Shown one piece after another: positions 8,659 to 16,609 of a stretch of 64,000 nt of DNA. Every line of letters begins with the position of its first letter. Position 1 is the first letter of the stretch. Source of the DNA: CAIXSC01 sp046349855. GTDB lineage: Bacteria > Planctomycetota > Planctomycetia > Pirellulales > Pirellulaceae. The translations under genes were made by a program, and so were the position numbers. The stretch is taken from NCBI GenBank assembly GCA_046349855.1, contig JAXMBM010000009.1, forward strand, positions 87,130 to 151,129, given 5' to 3'. A model generated the notes under the pieces. The model made no database searches. It had not been told where the DNA came from and was given only the letters and a program-made list of their open reading frames with translations.

Positions 8659-10083
8659 TCAACGCAGTGTGACGTGCATGCGGACTGGCTGCGCGGGGCG
8701 CAAGGTGAAGGTCGCATCCGGTTCGATGATCTGCCCCGGCACTTCCTCCAGGCGGAACTGCTGAGCCAGCGCGGCCAGGATGAGTGGTCCTTCGAGCAGC
8801 GCGAACTCCTTGCCAATGCAGATGCGCGGTCCCCCACCGAACGGAAAGTAGGCGAACCGCGGCCGCGCCGACGTGTCCCCGGCCGGCCCGCTGCCTCCCT
8901 GCCCCGCTCCCAGAAACCGATCGGGATGGAACCGCAGCGGCTCGCTCCAGAAGTCGGGGTGACGGTGCGCCAGCCACTGCGAGATGATCAACGGCGCGCG
9001 AGCCGGAATCGGATACCCTTGCAGCGAGTCTTCCACCAGCGCCTCGCGCGGCTGCCCCCAGGCCGGCGGATACAACCGCAACGTTTCTTCAAAAATCGCC
9101 GTGGCCAGCGGCAACCGCTCCAGGTCGGCGACCGTGGGGATGCGCCCCTGGAGCACTCCCGCCGCTTCGTCGTGCAAGTCCTCCTGTACCTGGGGATGTT
9201 TCCCGAGCAGGTACCAGGCCCACGACAGCGCGGCCCCCACCGTGTCGTGACCGGCAATCAGCAGCGTGATCACCTCGTCCCGCACCTGCTCGTCCGTCAT
9301 CCCGCGCCCCGATTCTTCGTCCTGAGCTGCCAGCAGCATTCCCAGCAGATCGCGCTGGTCGGTGCCCGCGGCACGCCGCGCTGCAATCAGCCGCGACATC
9401 GTCTCCCACAACAGCTGGCGACTCCGCAGGAACCGCCGATTGCCCGGCGTGGGCACCCACAGCGGCGCACGGAACTCGCCGTTCAAGCGCGCTCCCACCA
9501 GCGCAAACGTTTCGCGGATCGCCTGTCCCACTTCGTCCGCTTCGGCGGCAATCTGGCTGCTGAACAGCCAGCTGCTCACGATCCCCATGGTGAGCCGGAC
9601 CATTTCCTGGGCGACGTCGAGTGGTTCGGCGGACTGCGCCCGTTCGGCGGTCCAACGTTCGATCAAACCGCGCGTCGCCGTTTCCATGTTGGCGCCGAAC
9701 CGCGTCACCTGCTGTCGCGCAAAGGCCGGCTGCATCAACCGCCGCTGCCGCCGCCACAGTTCCCCTTCACTCACCAGAATGCCCGCGCCGGTGACCAGTT
9801 GCGCGGAGCGGTTGAACATGTCGGGCTTGCGATAGTTGCGGGCGTTCTTCACCAGCACGTGTTCGATCGCCGCGGGGTGGCCGAGTAGAAATGCCTGCAG
9901 ACCCAGCGGGAACCGCAAGCGCACGTAGTCGCCGTGCTCGGCCCGCAGGCGGTCGTACAGGGTCAGCGGAGTCCGTTGGACTTCGCGGAGATGCCCCCAC
10001 AGCCAGTGGCCGCGGGGAGCAGGCCAGACGCGGACCGCCGAGTGGGACTCGGCCGCCCGCGGGTGGGTCGTCAGCGCTGTCAT
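8659..10083 (-). CDS. Cytochrome P450 monooxygenase
   Basis: A 474-residue haem-thiolate monooxygenase. The start was chosen at the ATG at 10083 (MTALTTHP), and a longer frame adds 16 unlikely residues. All P450 signatures are present: the I-helix oxygen-activating motif AGHDTVG, the K-helix ExxR (EETLRLYPPAWG), and the haem-binding loop FGGGPRICIGKEFA with its cysteine ligand. No N-terminal membrane anchor is evident, so the protein is probably soluble and depends on separate ferredoxin/reductase partners, which are not encoded nearby. The sequence resembles the CYP4/CYP102-like branch that acts on fatty acids or terpenoids (inference only). It is transcribed upstream of the TetR gene and is probably repressed by it. 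Confidence 0.95.
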   Translation of the reverse strand: MTALTTHPRAAESHSAVRVWPAPRGHWLWGHLREVQRTPLTLYDRLRAEHGDYVRLRFPLGLQAFLLGHPAAIEHVLVKNARNYRKPDMFNRSAQLVTGAGILVSEGELWRRQRRLMQPAFARQQVTRFGANMETATRGLIERWTAERAQSAEPLDVAQEMVRLTMGIVSSWLFSSQIAAEADEVGQAIRETFALVGARLNGEFRAPLWVPTPGNRRFLRSRQLLWETMSRLIAARRAAGTDQRDLLGMLLAAQDEESGRGMTDEQVRDEVITLLIAGHDTVGAALSWAWYLLGKHPQVQEDLHDEAAGVLQGRIPTVADLERLPLATAIFEETLRLYPPAWGQPREALVEDSLQGYPIPARAPLIISQWLAHRHPDFWSEPLRFHPDRFLGAGQGGSGPAGDTSARPRFAYFPFGGGPRICIGKEFALLEGPLILAALAQQFRLEEVPGQIIEPDATFTLRPAQPVRMHVTLR

Positions 10084-10129
10084 GTCCGTTTCCTCCCGGG
10101 AACCGGCCGCTCGTCGGCGGCGAATGAAC

Positions 10130-10156
10130 AATGAACAATTTGATCATATGTTCATT
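10130..10156 (-). promoter_or_regulatory. Candidate TetR operator in the P450 promoter
   Basis: An AT-rich island in GC-rich DNA, 47 bp upstream of the P450 start codon. AATGAACA (10130-10137) is repeated inverted as TGTTCATT (10149-10156), with TGATCA near the centre. A further direct copy of AATGAACA lies at 10123-10130. The size and symmetry fit a TetR dimer site, and its place in the promoter of the operon that encodes a TetR protein supports autoregulation. It also lies in the divergent promoter region of the sigma factor gene at 10385. Direct proof of binding is lacking. Confidence 0.55.
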
Positions 10157-10384
10157 TTCCAACCGTGGCAAGTCCGCTCGCGGAACGACGCTCGGCCTTG
10201 TATTCACCCTGGCGGTCATCCTATTGTGAAGGCCGGCTGCGGTGGCGCCCGGGGGGAAGACGCGACAGGCGGAGCCAACAGTGTGCTCGCGACCGCCACC
10301 GGGCGACCTGTTCCAACTCGCAGGAGCAACCGCCAGGGACGGCTCACGGGCCGTCCAATCCGACCCGCTTTCAAGAGGCGAACC

Positions 10385-11050
10385 ATGACCGTGCAGGATT
10401 CGAGTGCCCCGTCATCGGCCAGCCAACGGTTCGACCGCCTGATGGGGCACGCCAAAGGAGGAGCCGCTCCACAATTGGGGGAGTTGCTCGAGTCGTACCG
10501 GAATTATCTCTACCTGCTGGCGTCGACGCAGATCGACCCGCGACTGCGGGCCAAGGTCAGCCCCTCGGACCTGGTCCAGGAGACGATGCTGGGGGCGTAC
10601 CGCGACTTCCACGCCTTCCAGGGGCAGAACGAACGGCAGCTGATCGCCTGGCTGCGGCAGATCCTGATCCATCGCCTGCACGTGTTCGTTCAGCAGCATC
10701 TGCTGGCCGAACGGCGCAACGTCCGCCGCGAAGTCTCGCTGGACGATCTGGCCGCCGCCCTGGCGCATTCCTCCCAGAAACTCAACGCCGGCGGTCTGCT
10801 GGCCGACCCCGGACCGTCGCCCAGTGCTCAGGTCATGCAGCGGGAAGGTGCCGTGCGGCTGGCGAACCACCTCCAACGGATGCGGCCCGACTACCGCGAA
10901 GTCATCGTTCTCCGCAATCTCCAGGGGCTCCCCTTCGAGGAAATCGCCACTCAGCTGGGTCGGTCCAGCGGCGCCGTCCGCATGCTCTGGCTTCGCGCCA
11001 TCCAGCAATTGCGGGAACAGATGGAGGCCGAGCCGGCGGACGAGTCCTGA
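10385..11050 (+). CDS. ECF-type RNA polymerase sigma factor (planctomycete type)
   Basis: A 221-residue sigma-70 family protein starting at the ATG at 10385 (MTVQDSSAP). Region 2 is seen at about residues 55-95 (SPSDLVQETMLGAYRDFHAF, then QLIAWLRQILIHRLHVFVQQ). Region 4 is at about 160-215 (MRPDYREVIVLRNLQGLPFE, then EIATQLGRSSGAVRMLWLRA), forming the DNA-binding helix-turn-helix. The separation of regions 2 and 4 by a variable linker and the absence of regions 1 and 3 mark it as ECF. The sequence pattern matches the planctomycete-specific sigma subfamily. No anti-sigma gene is adjacent. The following gene is a secreted protein 310 bp away. The target regulon cannot be read from the sequence. 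Confidence 0.92.
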   Translation: MTVQDSSAPSSASQRFDRLMGHAKGGAAPQLGELLESYRNYLYLLASTQIDPRLRAKVSPSDLVQETMLGAYRDFHAFQGQNERQLIAWLRQILIHRLHVFVQQHLLAERRNVRREVSLDDLAAALAHSSQKLNAGGLLADPGPSPSAQVMQREGAVRLANHLQRMRPDYREVIVLRNLQGLPFEEIATQLGRSSGAVRMLWLRAIQQLREQMEAEPADES

Positions 11051-11360
11051 TGGTTCGTCCGGGAAGAAATGGCTCACGGGGGCAGCAGGCCCCTCACTTG
11101 GCAGCACGCGGCCGATCTCTTCCGGAGGACCGGGAGGAGTGACCGAAGTGGCAGGAGGGGATGCTGCCAATGGCAGGCGAACTGCAGGCAGCGACTTTTT
11201 TTCCACTTTTTTTTCGCCGGCCTGTCACATTCGGCTCGGTTTTCCGCTTCTCCCGATCAGTGGCCGATCGAGTATCCGCGACTCGTCGGCCTGGTACCGG
11301 ATCGATGGTCACGACGTCCATCGCCGGATTGACCCTCGCCGCAAATCTGGGAGTCCTGTC
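11051..11360 (+). other. Intergenic stretch without a supported gene
   Basis: No convincing reading frame was found between the sigma factor and the secreted protein. The region contains an unusual T-rich run near 11199-11216 (two T tracts of 7-8 separated by CCAC). It resembles the tail of a terminator, but no strong GC stem was found immediately before it. It may hold the leader and promoter of the next gene. Confidence 0.4.
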
Positions 11361-12158
11361 ATGTTGCGCCAGCCTGTCCCAAGCGTATCGTCGCCTGTCC
11401 CGAGTCGTTCGTCCCGTTGCCGGGGGAGTGTAACGGTGCTGCTCTGTGCCGCCGTGGTCAGCGTCGGCAGTGGGGAAGCCCGCGCCGAGAACTATTTGCA
11501 GAAGCGTCTGCGCAACACCCCCTTTGACCCGACGACCCCGTTGCGGATTCTCCCCCGCTCCCAGCCCTCGACGTCACGTCTCGGGGTCGACGAACATGTC
11601 TATTCGCACTACAGGATCGACGGGAACGGCTGGGTATGGGTTTCGCAGCATGCGGCGGGAGGGCCAGAAAACTGGCAGCCGAACGGCCAGCGCGCGTCGA
11701 TCCAGCACGACGCGGACGGCCGGGCGTTCTACCATTTCCCCAACTCCACCAACCGTCCGCGAGCCCCGCAGCACGACGTTCCAGGCCCGGCTTCCACCTC
11801 GGCTCCGCCACGGCTCAAGGCCTATCAATGGGAAGCTGCTCGTGGAGGGCATTTTGTCTACGAGCAAACGGGGGGGCCCGCGAGTTTTCTCAATGTCTTC
11901 TGGGGTCCGCAGACGATTCACGTGGCGACCTATATTGCGGACGCCCAGTATCAAGGACGGGACTACTGTCGCTACCGGGTGGTGGTATCTGCCGACAGCG
12001 CCCCGGCGTGGGTGCACGGCGCGACCCGGGAAAGGCGGTACGAGATCTGGTTTCCCCGTTCGGGCCAGGGAATGGTCTACTACAGCAAGGACCTCGGACG
12101 CTCGTTTGTTCCCGAGTCGGAGGTGCCGCCGGCGGGCTTCGTGTCGCGTCAGCCTTGA
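11361..12158 (+). CDS. Secreted protein of unknown function
   Basis: A 265-residue protein starting at the ATG at 11361. Residues 20-40 form a signal segment (VTVLLCAAVVSVGSGEARA-E). The mature part has a repetitive aromatic/Gly/Pro character (YSHYRIDGNGWVWVSQHAAG, and later a segment rich in Trp, Tyr and Arg), with no known catalytic motif and no membrane span. Two cysteines at most lie in the mature part. The nearest neighbours are the ECF sigma factor and another small secreted protein, but spacing over 100 bp gives no firm operon. The function is unknown; a cell-envelope protein is the best guess. Confidence 0.7.
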   Translation: MLRQPVPSVSSPVPSRSSRCRGSVTVLLCAAVVSVGSGEARAENYLQKRLRNTPFDPTTPLRILPRSQPSTSRLGVDEHVYSHYRIDGNGWVWVSQHAAGGPENWQPNGQRASIQHDADGRAFYHFPNSTNRPRAPQHDVPGPASTSAPPRLKAYQWEAARGGHFVYEQTGGPASFLNVFWGPQTIHVATYIADAQYQGRDYCRYRVVVSADSAPAWVHGATRERRYEIWFPRSGQGMVYYSKDLGRSFVPESEVPPAGFVSRQP

Positions 12159-12272
12159 CTCGGCCATAACTCCTCGCCCGCGGCGCTTTCGAGCGGCGTG
12201 GCGAGGTGGTACGATTTGGCCAGTGTCCGACCGTGGTCTTCCTGTGTGTTCCTGCTTGCCGGAGTCTGTCCC

Positions 12273-12797
12273 ATGAATTGTCGTTCGCTGGTCCGTCTCT
12301 CCCTCGCTGTTCTCGCCACTGTGCTGCTCGTCGGCAGCAGTCGGGCCGCCGATTGGAAAGTCGTTTCGCCCGAGGGCGCGGATTTGTCCGTCGAAATGCC
12401 GGGTGAACCGCAGGCGTCACGGCAGAAGGTTGACACGGTCGTCGGGCCGATCGAAATCGTCCTGCACATCCTGGAGGTGGACGGCGCCGCGTATCTGGTC
12501 AATTCGACCACGATTCCTCCCAATGCTCCCGAAGCCACCATCGAGGAACGCCTCAACGGCGCCCGCGACGGAGCGGTGAAGAACAGCAAGGGGAAACTGC
12601 TGGAAGAAAAGAAGATCAAGTTGGGCGTCAATCAGGGACGGGAGTTGCTGATCGAGCAGCCGGATGGCCTGTACGTGCGGGCTCGAGTGTTCATGGTGGG
12701 CCGGCGACTCGTGCAGGCCGTCACCGTGACCAAGTCGAAGGAGGCCACGGACGATGTGCAGCGGTTCTTCGATTCGCTCAAGGTCATCAAGAAGTAG
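12273..12797 (+). CDS. Small secreted protein of unknown function
   Basis: A 174-residue protein. The start was placed at the ATG at 12273 (MNCRSLVRLSLAVLATVLLV), which gives a clean signal peptide ending SSRA-A. A longer frame upstream would bury that signal 25 residues inside. The mature domain of about 145 residues begins ADWKVVSPEGADLSVEMPGE and has alternating strands and one helix (EATIEERLNGARDGAV). This reads like the small periplasmic PsbP/DUF1795-like fold in which a hydrophobic strand is followed by a long amphipathic helix (inference, not a firm match). It ends at FFDSLKVIKK. No catalytic residues were recognised. It precedes the Gfo/Idh/MocA gene by 80 bp in the same direction. 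Confidence 0.75.
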   Translation: MNCRSLVRLSLAVLATVLLVGSSRAADWKVVSPEGADLSVEMPGEPQASRQKVDTVVGPIEIVLHILEVDGAAYLVNSTTIPPNAPEATIEERLNGARDGAVKNSKGKLLEEKKIKLGVNQGRELLIEQPDGLYVRARVFMVGRRLVQAVTVTKSKEATDDVQRFFDSLKVIKK

Positions 12798-12877
12798 CAC
12801 GAGCGGGCGGAAATTTCGAGGCGGATCCCAGGGCCTGGCGCGAGCCGGGCCATTTCTCATTGACAGGAGAGGCGGAA

Positions 12878-14164
12878 ATGTCGCGTCCGAACGGTCAACT
12901 TCATCGTCGTCGGTTTCTCCAATCGGCCGTCGCGGCCGCGGGAGCAGCGGTCGCTGCGCCGACCATCATTCCCAGCTCGGCTCTGGGACGGGACGGAGCC
13001 GTGCCGCCCAGCGAACGGATTACGGTCGGTGGGATCGGCATCGGAAACCGCGGCACCTACGACCTGGGATGCTTCCTCGAACAGAAGGACGTGCAATTCA
13101 TCGCGGTGTGCGATGTGAAGGAGTCGCGTCGCACCGCGGTGAAGAAGATTGCCGACAACAAGTATGGCAACCAGGATTGCCGCATGCACCGCGACTTCCG
13201 CGAATTGCTCGACCGCGCGGATATCGATGCGGTCCTCATCGCCACCGGTCCCAACTGGCATGCCACCGCGGCCATGCATGCGGCCAAGGCGGGTAAGGAC
13301 ATGTACTGCGAGAAGCCGGTCACGAAGAACATCGCGCAGAGCCTGATCCTGGCCGAGACAATGCGGCGGACCGGCCGCGTCTTTCAGGCGGGCACGCAGC
13401 GGCGCAACCTGCCCCATTTCGCCTTCGCCTGCGAACTGGCGCGCACCGGCAAGCTCGGCAAACTCAAGAAAGTCTACGCGCACCCGGCTGGCATGCAGGC
13501 GATGACCAGCGGATGGCTCCCGGCCGAACCGGAACCGAACAAGGACGTCGTCGATTGGAACATGTATCTCGGGCCAGCCGCCTGGCGCCCCTTCAATCCG
13601 AAGCTGCTGGATGGCTTCAATTTTGAAAAAGGCGGAGGACTCGTCGGCGGCGGCGTCCTCGAGTGGGGCTCCCACTGCGTCGATCTGTGCCAGTGGGCGG
13701 TGGGGGATTGCCCGCCACCGGTCGAATACAACGCGCCGCAGAACGGCGAGCTCGTGGCCCGCTACGAGACGGGTGTGGAACTGATCTTCCGCGAAAAGGG
13801 CTGGATCCCACTCGGTTCGTGCCCCGTGCGATTCGAAGGCGAACAGGGTTGGATCGAAACGGGGGACAGCGGCAAGTTCGTGCTCAGTTCCCCCGAACTG
13901 CTGGCCGGACGCTCGGTCGCCGAGATCGACGGCTATCCGGCGACGTTCCACGTGCGCGATTTCCTCGACTGCGTGAAGACCCGCAGTCAGCCCAAGGGAA
14001 ATGCCGACGCCGCCTGCCAGGCGCACATCGCCTGCCATGCCGCCAACATCGCCCTGTACCTCAATCGCCAGGTGAAGTACGACCATCGCAAACACGAATT
14101 CATCAACGACGAGGAGGCCAATCGGCTGCGTTCCGAGGCCTTGCGCGAACCGTGGCGTCTCTAA
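12878..14164 (+). CDS. Tat-exported Gfo/Idh/MocA-family oxidoreductase (second copy)
   Basis: A 428-residue protein. The ATG at 12878 is preceded by AGGAGAGG, so it is preferred over the in-frame ATG 18 bases upstream. It begins with a twin-arginine signal (LHRRRFLQSAVAAAGAAVAA). The Rossmann nucleotide site follows (VGGIGIGNRGTYDLG), then the family motif DMYCEKPVTKNIAQ containing Glu-Lys-Pro. The C-terminal domain has GGVLEWGSHCVDLCQWAVGD, the counterpart of the active-site His region. The protein is clearly related to, but not close to, the copy at 4892. The reaction is expected to be NAD(P)-linked oxidation or reduction of a sugar-like compound in the periplasm; the substrate is unknown. 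A HEAT-repeat protein follows 129 bp later. Confidence 0.9.
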   Translation: MSRPNGQLHRRRFLQSAVAAAGAAVAAPTIIPSSALGRDGAVPPSERITVGGIGIGNRGTYDLGCFLEQKDVQFIAVCDVKESRRTAVKKIADNKYGNQDCRMHRDFRELLDRADIDAVLIATGPNWHATAAMHAAKAGKDMYCEKPVTKNIAQSLILAETMRRTGRVFQAGTQRRNLPHFAFACELARTGKLGKLKKVYAHPAGMQAMTSGWLPAEPEPNKDVVDWNMYLGPAAWRPFNPKLLDGFNFEKGGGLVGGGVLEWGSHCVDLCQWAVGDCPPPVEYNAPQNGELVARYETGVELIFREKGWIPLGSCPVRFEGEQGWIETGDSGKFVLSSPELLAGRSVAEIDGYPATFHVRDFLDCVKTRSQPKGNADAACQAHIACHAANIALYLNRQVKYDHRKHEFINDEEANRLRSEALREPWRL

Positions 14165-14293
14165 GCGACGTCGCTCAGCGGTGCCGCTGAGTGGCGTCCG
14201 GGAGCCAGGTCGAGCCGGGTTGTAAATGCCCCCGTCTCTCTCCTGGCAGTCACTTGTCCGCCAGCAACACAACCACTCTTCAGGAATTCGTCC

Positions 14294-16438
14294 ATGTCTA
14301 CTATTCGCCTGTTTTGTTTCGCCTCCTGGGCTCTCTTCAGTCTCTGCCTGGTCGTCAGCCCGCTCGCAAGTCGCGCTGCCGATCCGCCGGCACCCGCCGA
14401 AAAGGAACGGGAGCTGCTCGCCATCCTCCGCTCGTCATCCCCGCCCGCCGACAAGGCCCTGGCCTGCAAACGGCTGGCGGTGCATGGTTCGAGCGCTGCG
14501 GCCGCCGATTTGGCTCGGCTGCTGCCGGATCCTCAACTTTCCTCCTGGGCCCGCATCGCGCTGGAAGCGATCCCCGGTCCGGAAGTCGATGCGGCACTCC
14601 GCCAATCCCTCGCCGGACTCCAGGGAGAACTCCTGGTCGGGACGATCAACTCGATCGGCGTGCGACGTGACGCCGGAGCCGTCGGGCTGCTGGCCGAACG
14701 CCTGCGCGCCGAGGATCGCGAGGTCGCATCCGCGGCCGCCGTGGCACTCGGCCGCATCGGAGACGCTCCTGCCACCAAGGCCCTCCGCGAATCGCTCGCC
14801 ACCGTGGCTCCCCCCGTCCGCTCGGCCGTCGCCGAAGGACTGATCCTGTGCGCCGAACGCGCGCTGGCCGGCGGTCAGGCCGCCGAGGCGGTGGCGCTGT
14901 ACGACCAGGTGCGTCAGGCTGAAGTGCCGGCACAGCGGCGGCTGGAAGCGACACGCGGCGCGATTCTGGCGCGGCAAGATCAGGGCCTCGAACTGCTGGT
15001 GGAACAGCTGCGGTCTCCCGACAAAGTCACCTTCCAGTGGGCGCTCGGCGTGGCCCGCGAGTTTCCTGGAACGAAGGTCGATGCCGCCCTCGCCGGTGAA
15101 CTGGAAAAAGTTGCCCCGGAGCGAGCGGCCCTGCTGCTGCACGCGATGTCCGACCGTCGCGAGTCGATTGTCCTGACGGCCGTGATCGCGGCCGCCGGAC
15201 AAGGTCCCCGGGCCCGGCGCGTGGCGGCGCTCGGTGCCCTGGGTCGCGTGGGGAATGCCAGCTGCCTTGAAGTCCTGCTGGCCAGTGCCGGGGACCAGGA
15301 CGAGGACGTGGCCCAGGCCGCCCTCGCGGCACTCAACGAATTGCCGGACCCCAGCGTCAACGCTCGACTCGCCACCCTGCTCGATCAGGCCAAGGGCAAG
15401 TCGCTGCTCGTCCTGCTCACCGTTGCCGGTCAGCGGCGGATCGACGCTCTCCCGGCGCTGCTCAAGGCCGTCGACCACGCCGAGGCGCCGGTGCGTCACC
15501 AGGCGCTCACCGCGCTCGGCAATACGGTCCCTGCCGAGAAGCTGTCGGTCCTGATTGTGCGGGCGGTTCAACCGCGTCAGGCCGAAGACGCCCCGGTCGC
15601 TCTGCAGGCGCTCAAGGCCGCTTGCGTGCGGATGCCCGATCGTGAAGCCACGGCTACGGAGCTTGCCAAAGCCCTCGAAGCCGCCCCCGCAGCCACTCAG
15701 GTCCAACTGCTGCCCGTGGTGGCTGCAATCGGCGGCACCAAGTCGTTGAGCACGGTGGCCAAGGCCGCCCGCAGCTCGGACGATGCGCTGCGCGACGCCA
15801 GCAGCCGCCTGCTCGGCGAATGGCCGACGATCGACGCCGCTCCCGTCCTGCTGGAGTTGGCCAAGAGCGGACCGGCGGACAAGTACCAGCTGCGGGCGCT
15901 CCGCGGTTACATCCGCATCGCCCGCCAGTTCGTGATGCCGGATCCGCAGCGGGTCGAAATGTGCCGGCTCGCCGTGGCCGCCGCCCATCAGCCGGCCGAA
16001 CGCAAAATGGTGCTGGAAGTGCTGAAACGGTATCCCAGCGTCGAGTCGCTGCAGCTGTCCGTGCAGCTCGGCCAGTCCGCCGAATTGAAGGAAGACGGGA
16101 CGCAGGCCGCGCTGGCAATCGCCTCGAAGCTGGGGAACCGTGGCGCCGAAGTGCTGGAGGCCCTCAGCAAGGCGGGCTTGAGCAAGGTCAAGCTGGAGAT
16201 CATCAAGGCGGAATACGGCGCCGGCTCGAATCAGCGCGACGTGACCGCCATCCTGCGAAAGCAGGCCTCCGACCTGCCGCTGGTCTCGCTCCCGGGCGCC
16301 ACGTACAACGAGGCGTTTGGGGGAGATCCGGCCGCGGGGGTGGTCAAGCAGCTGCGGATCCAATATCGCCTGAACGGTCAGGCCGGCGAGGCAACTTTCG
16401 CGGAAAATGCTTTGATCATCTTGCCGATGCCGAAGTAA
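14294..16438 (+). CDS. Secreted HEAT-repeat protein
   Basis: A 714-residue protein with a signal peptide (hydrophobic residues about 8-24, cut after SRAA). Nearly the whole mature part is a succession of 30-40-residue helical pairs of HEAT type, for example RLRAEDREVASAAAVALGRI and DEDVAQAALAALNELPDP, suggesting a long curved solenoid for protein binding. The last 60 residues (LPGATYNEAFGGDPAAGVVK onwards) are not helical and look like a capping strand region. Such proteins are common in planctomycete cytochrome/DUF1549/DUF1553 loci, and this one directly precedes that operon (172 bp). No enzymatic motif. Location: periplasm or outer face. Confidence 0.85.
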   Translation: MSTIRLFCFASWALFSLCLVVSPLASRAADPPAPAEKERELLAILRSSSPPADKALACKRLAVHGSSAAAADLARLLPDPQLSSWARIALEAIPGPEVDAALRQSLAGLQGELLVGTINSIGVRRDAGAVGLLAERLRAEDREVASAAAVALGRIGDAPATKALRESLATVAPPVRSAVAEGLILCAERALAGGQAAEAVALYDQVRQAEVPAQRRLEATRGAILARQDQGLELLVEQLRSPDKVTFQWALGVAREFPGTKVDAALAGELEKVAPERAALLLHAMSDRRESIVLTAVIAAAGQGPRARRVAALGALGRVGNASCLEVLLASAGDQDEDVAQAALAALNELPDPSVNARLATLLDQAKGKSLLVLLTVAGQRRIDALPALLKAVDHAEAPVRHQALTALGNTVPAEKLSVLIVRAVQPRQAEDAPVALQALKAACVRMPDREATATELAKALEAAPAATQVQLLPVVAAIGGTKSLSTVAKAARSSDDALRDASSRLLGEWPTIDAAPVLLELAKSGPADKYQLRALRGYIRIARQFVMPDPQRVEMCRLAVAAAHQPAERKMVLEVLKRYPSVESLQLSVQLGQSAELKEDGTQAALAIASKLGNRGAEVLEALSKAGLSKVKLEIIKAEYGAGSNQRDVTAILRKQASDLPLVSLPGATYNEAFGGDPAAGVVKQLRIQYRLNGQAGEATFAENALIILPMPK

Positions 16439-16609
16439 CGAGCGGCGTTCGCCCGGCTTGGTTCGCCTGGCCTGGTTCGCTCGCCGGTTTCCCGCGGTGT
16501 ATCCGCTGATCGCCGCGGCGCAGCCTTCTGCGCCGCGGCCCGGCGCGGCTTACCGATCCCGTCTCTTGGTTCGCTGCCGCCTCCACTGAACCAGCTTGCA
16601 CTATCTCGC

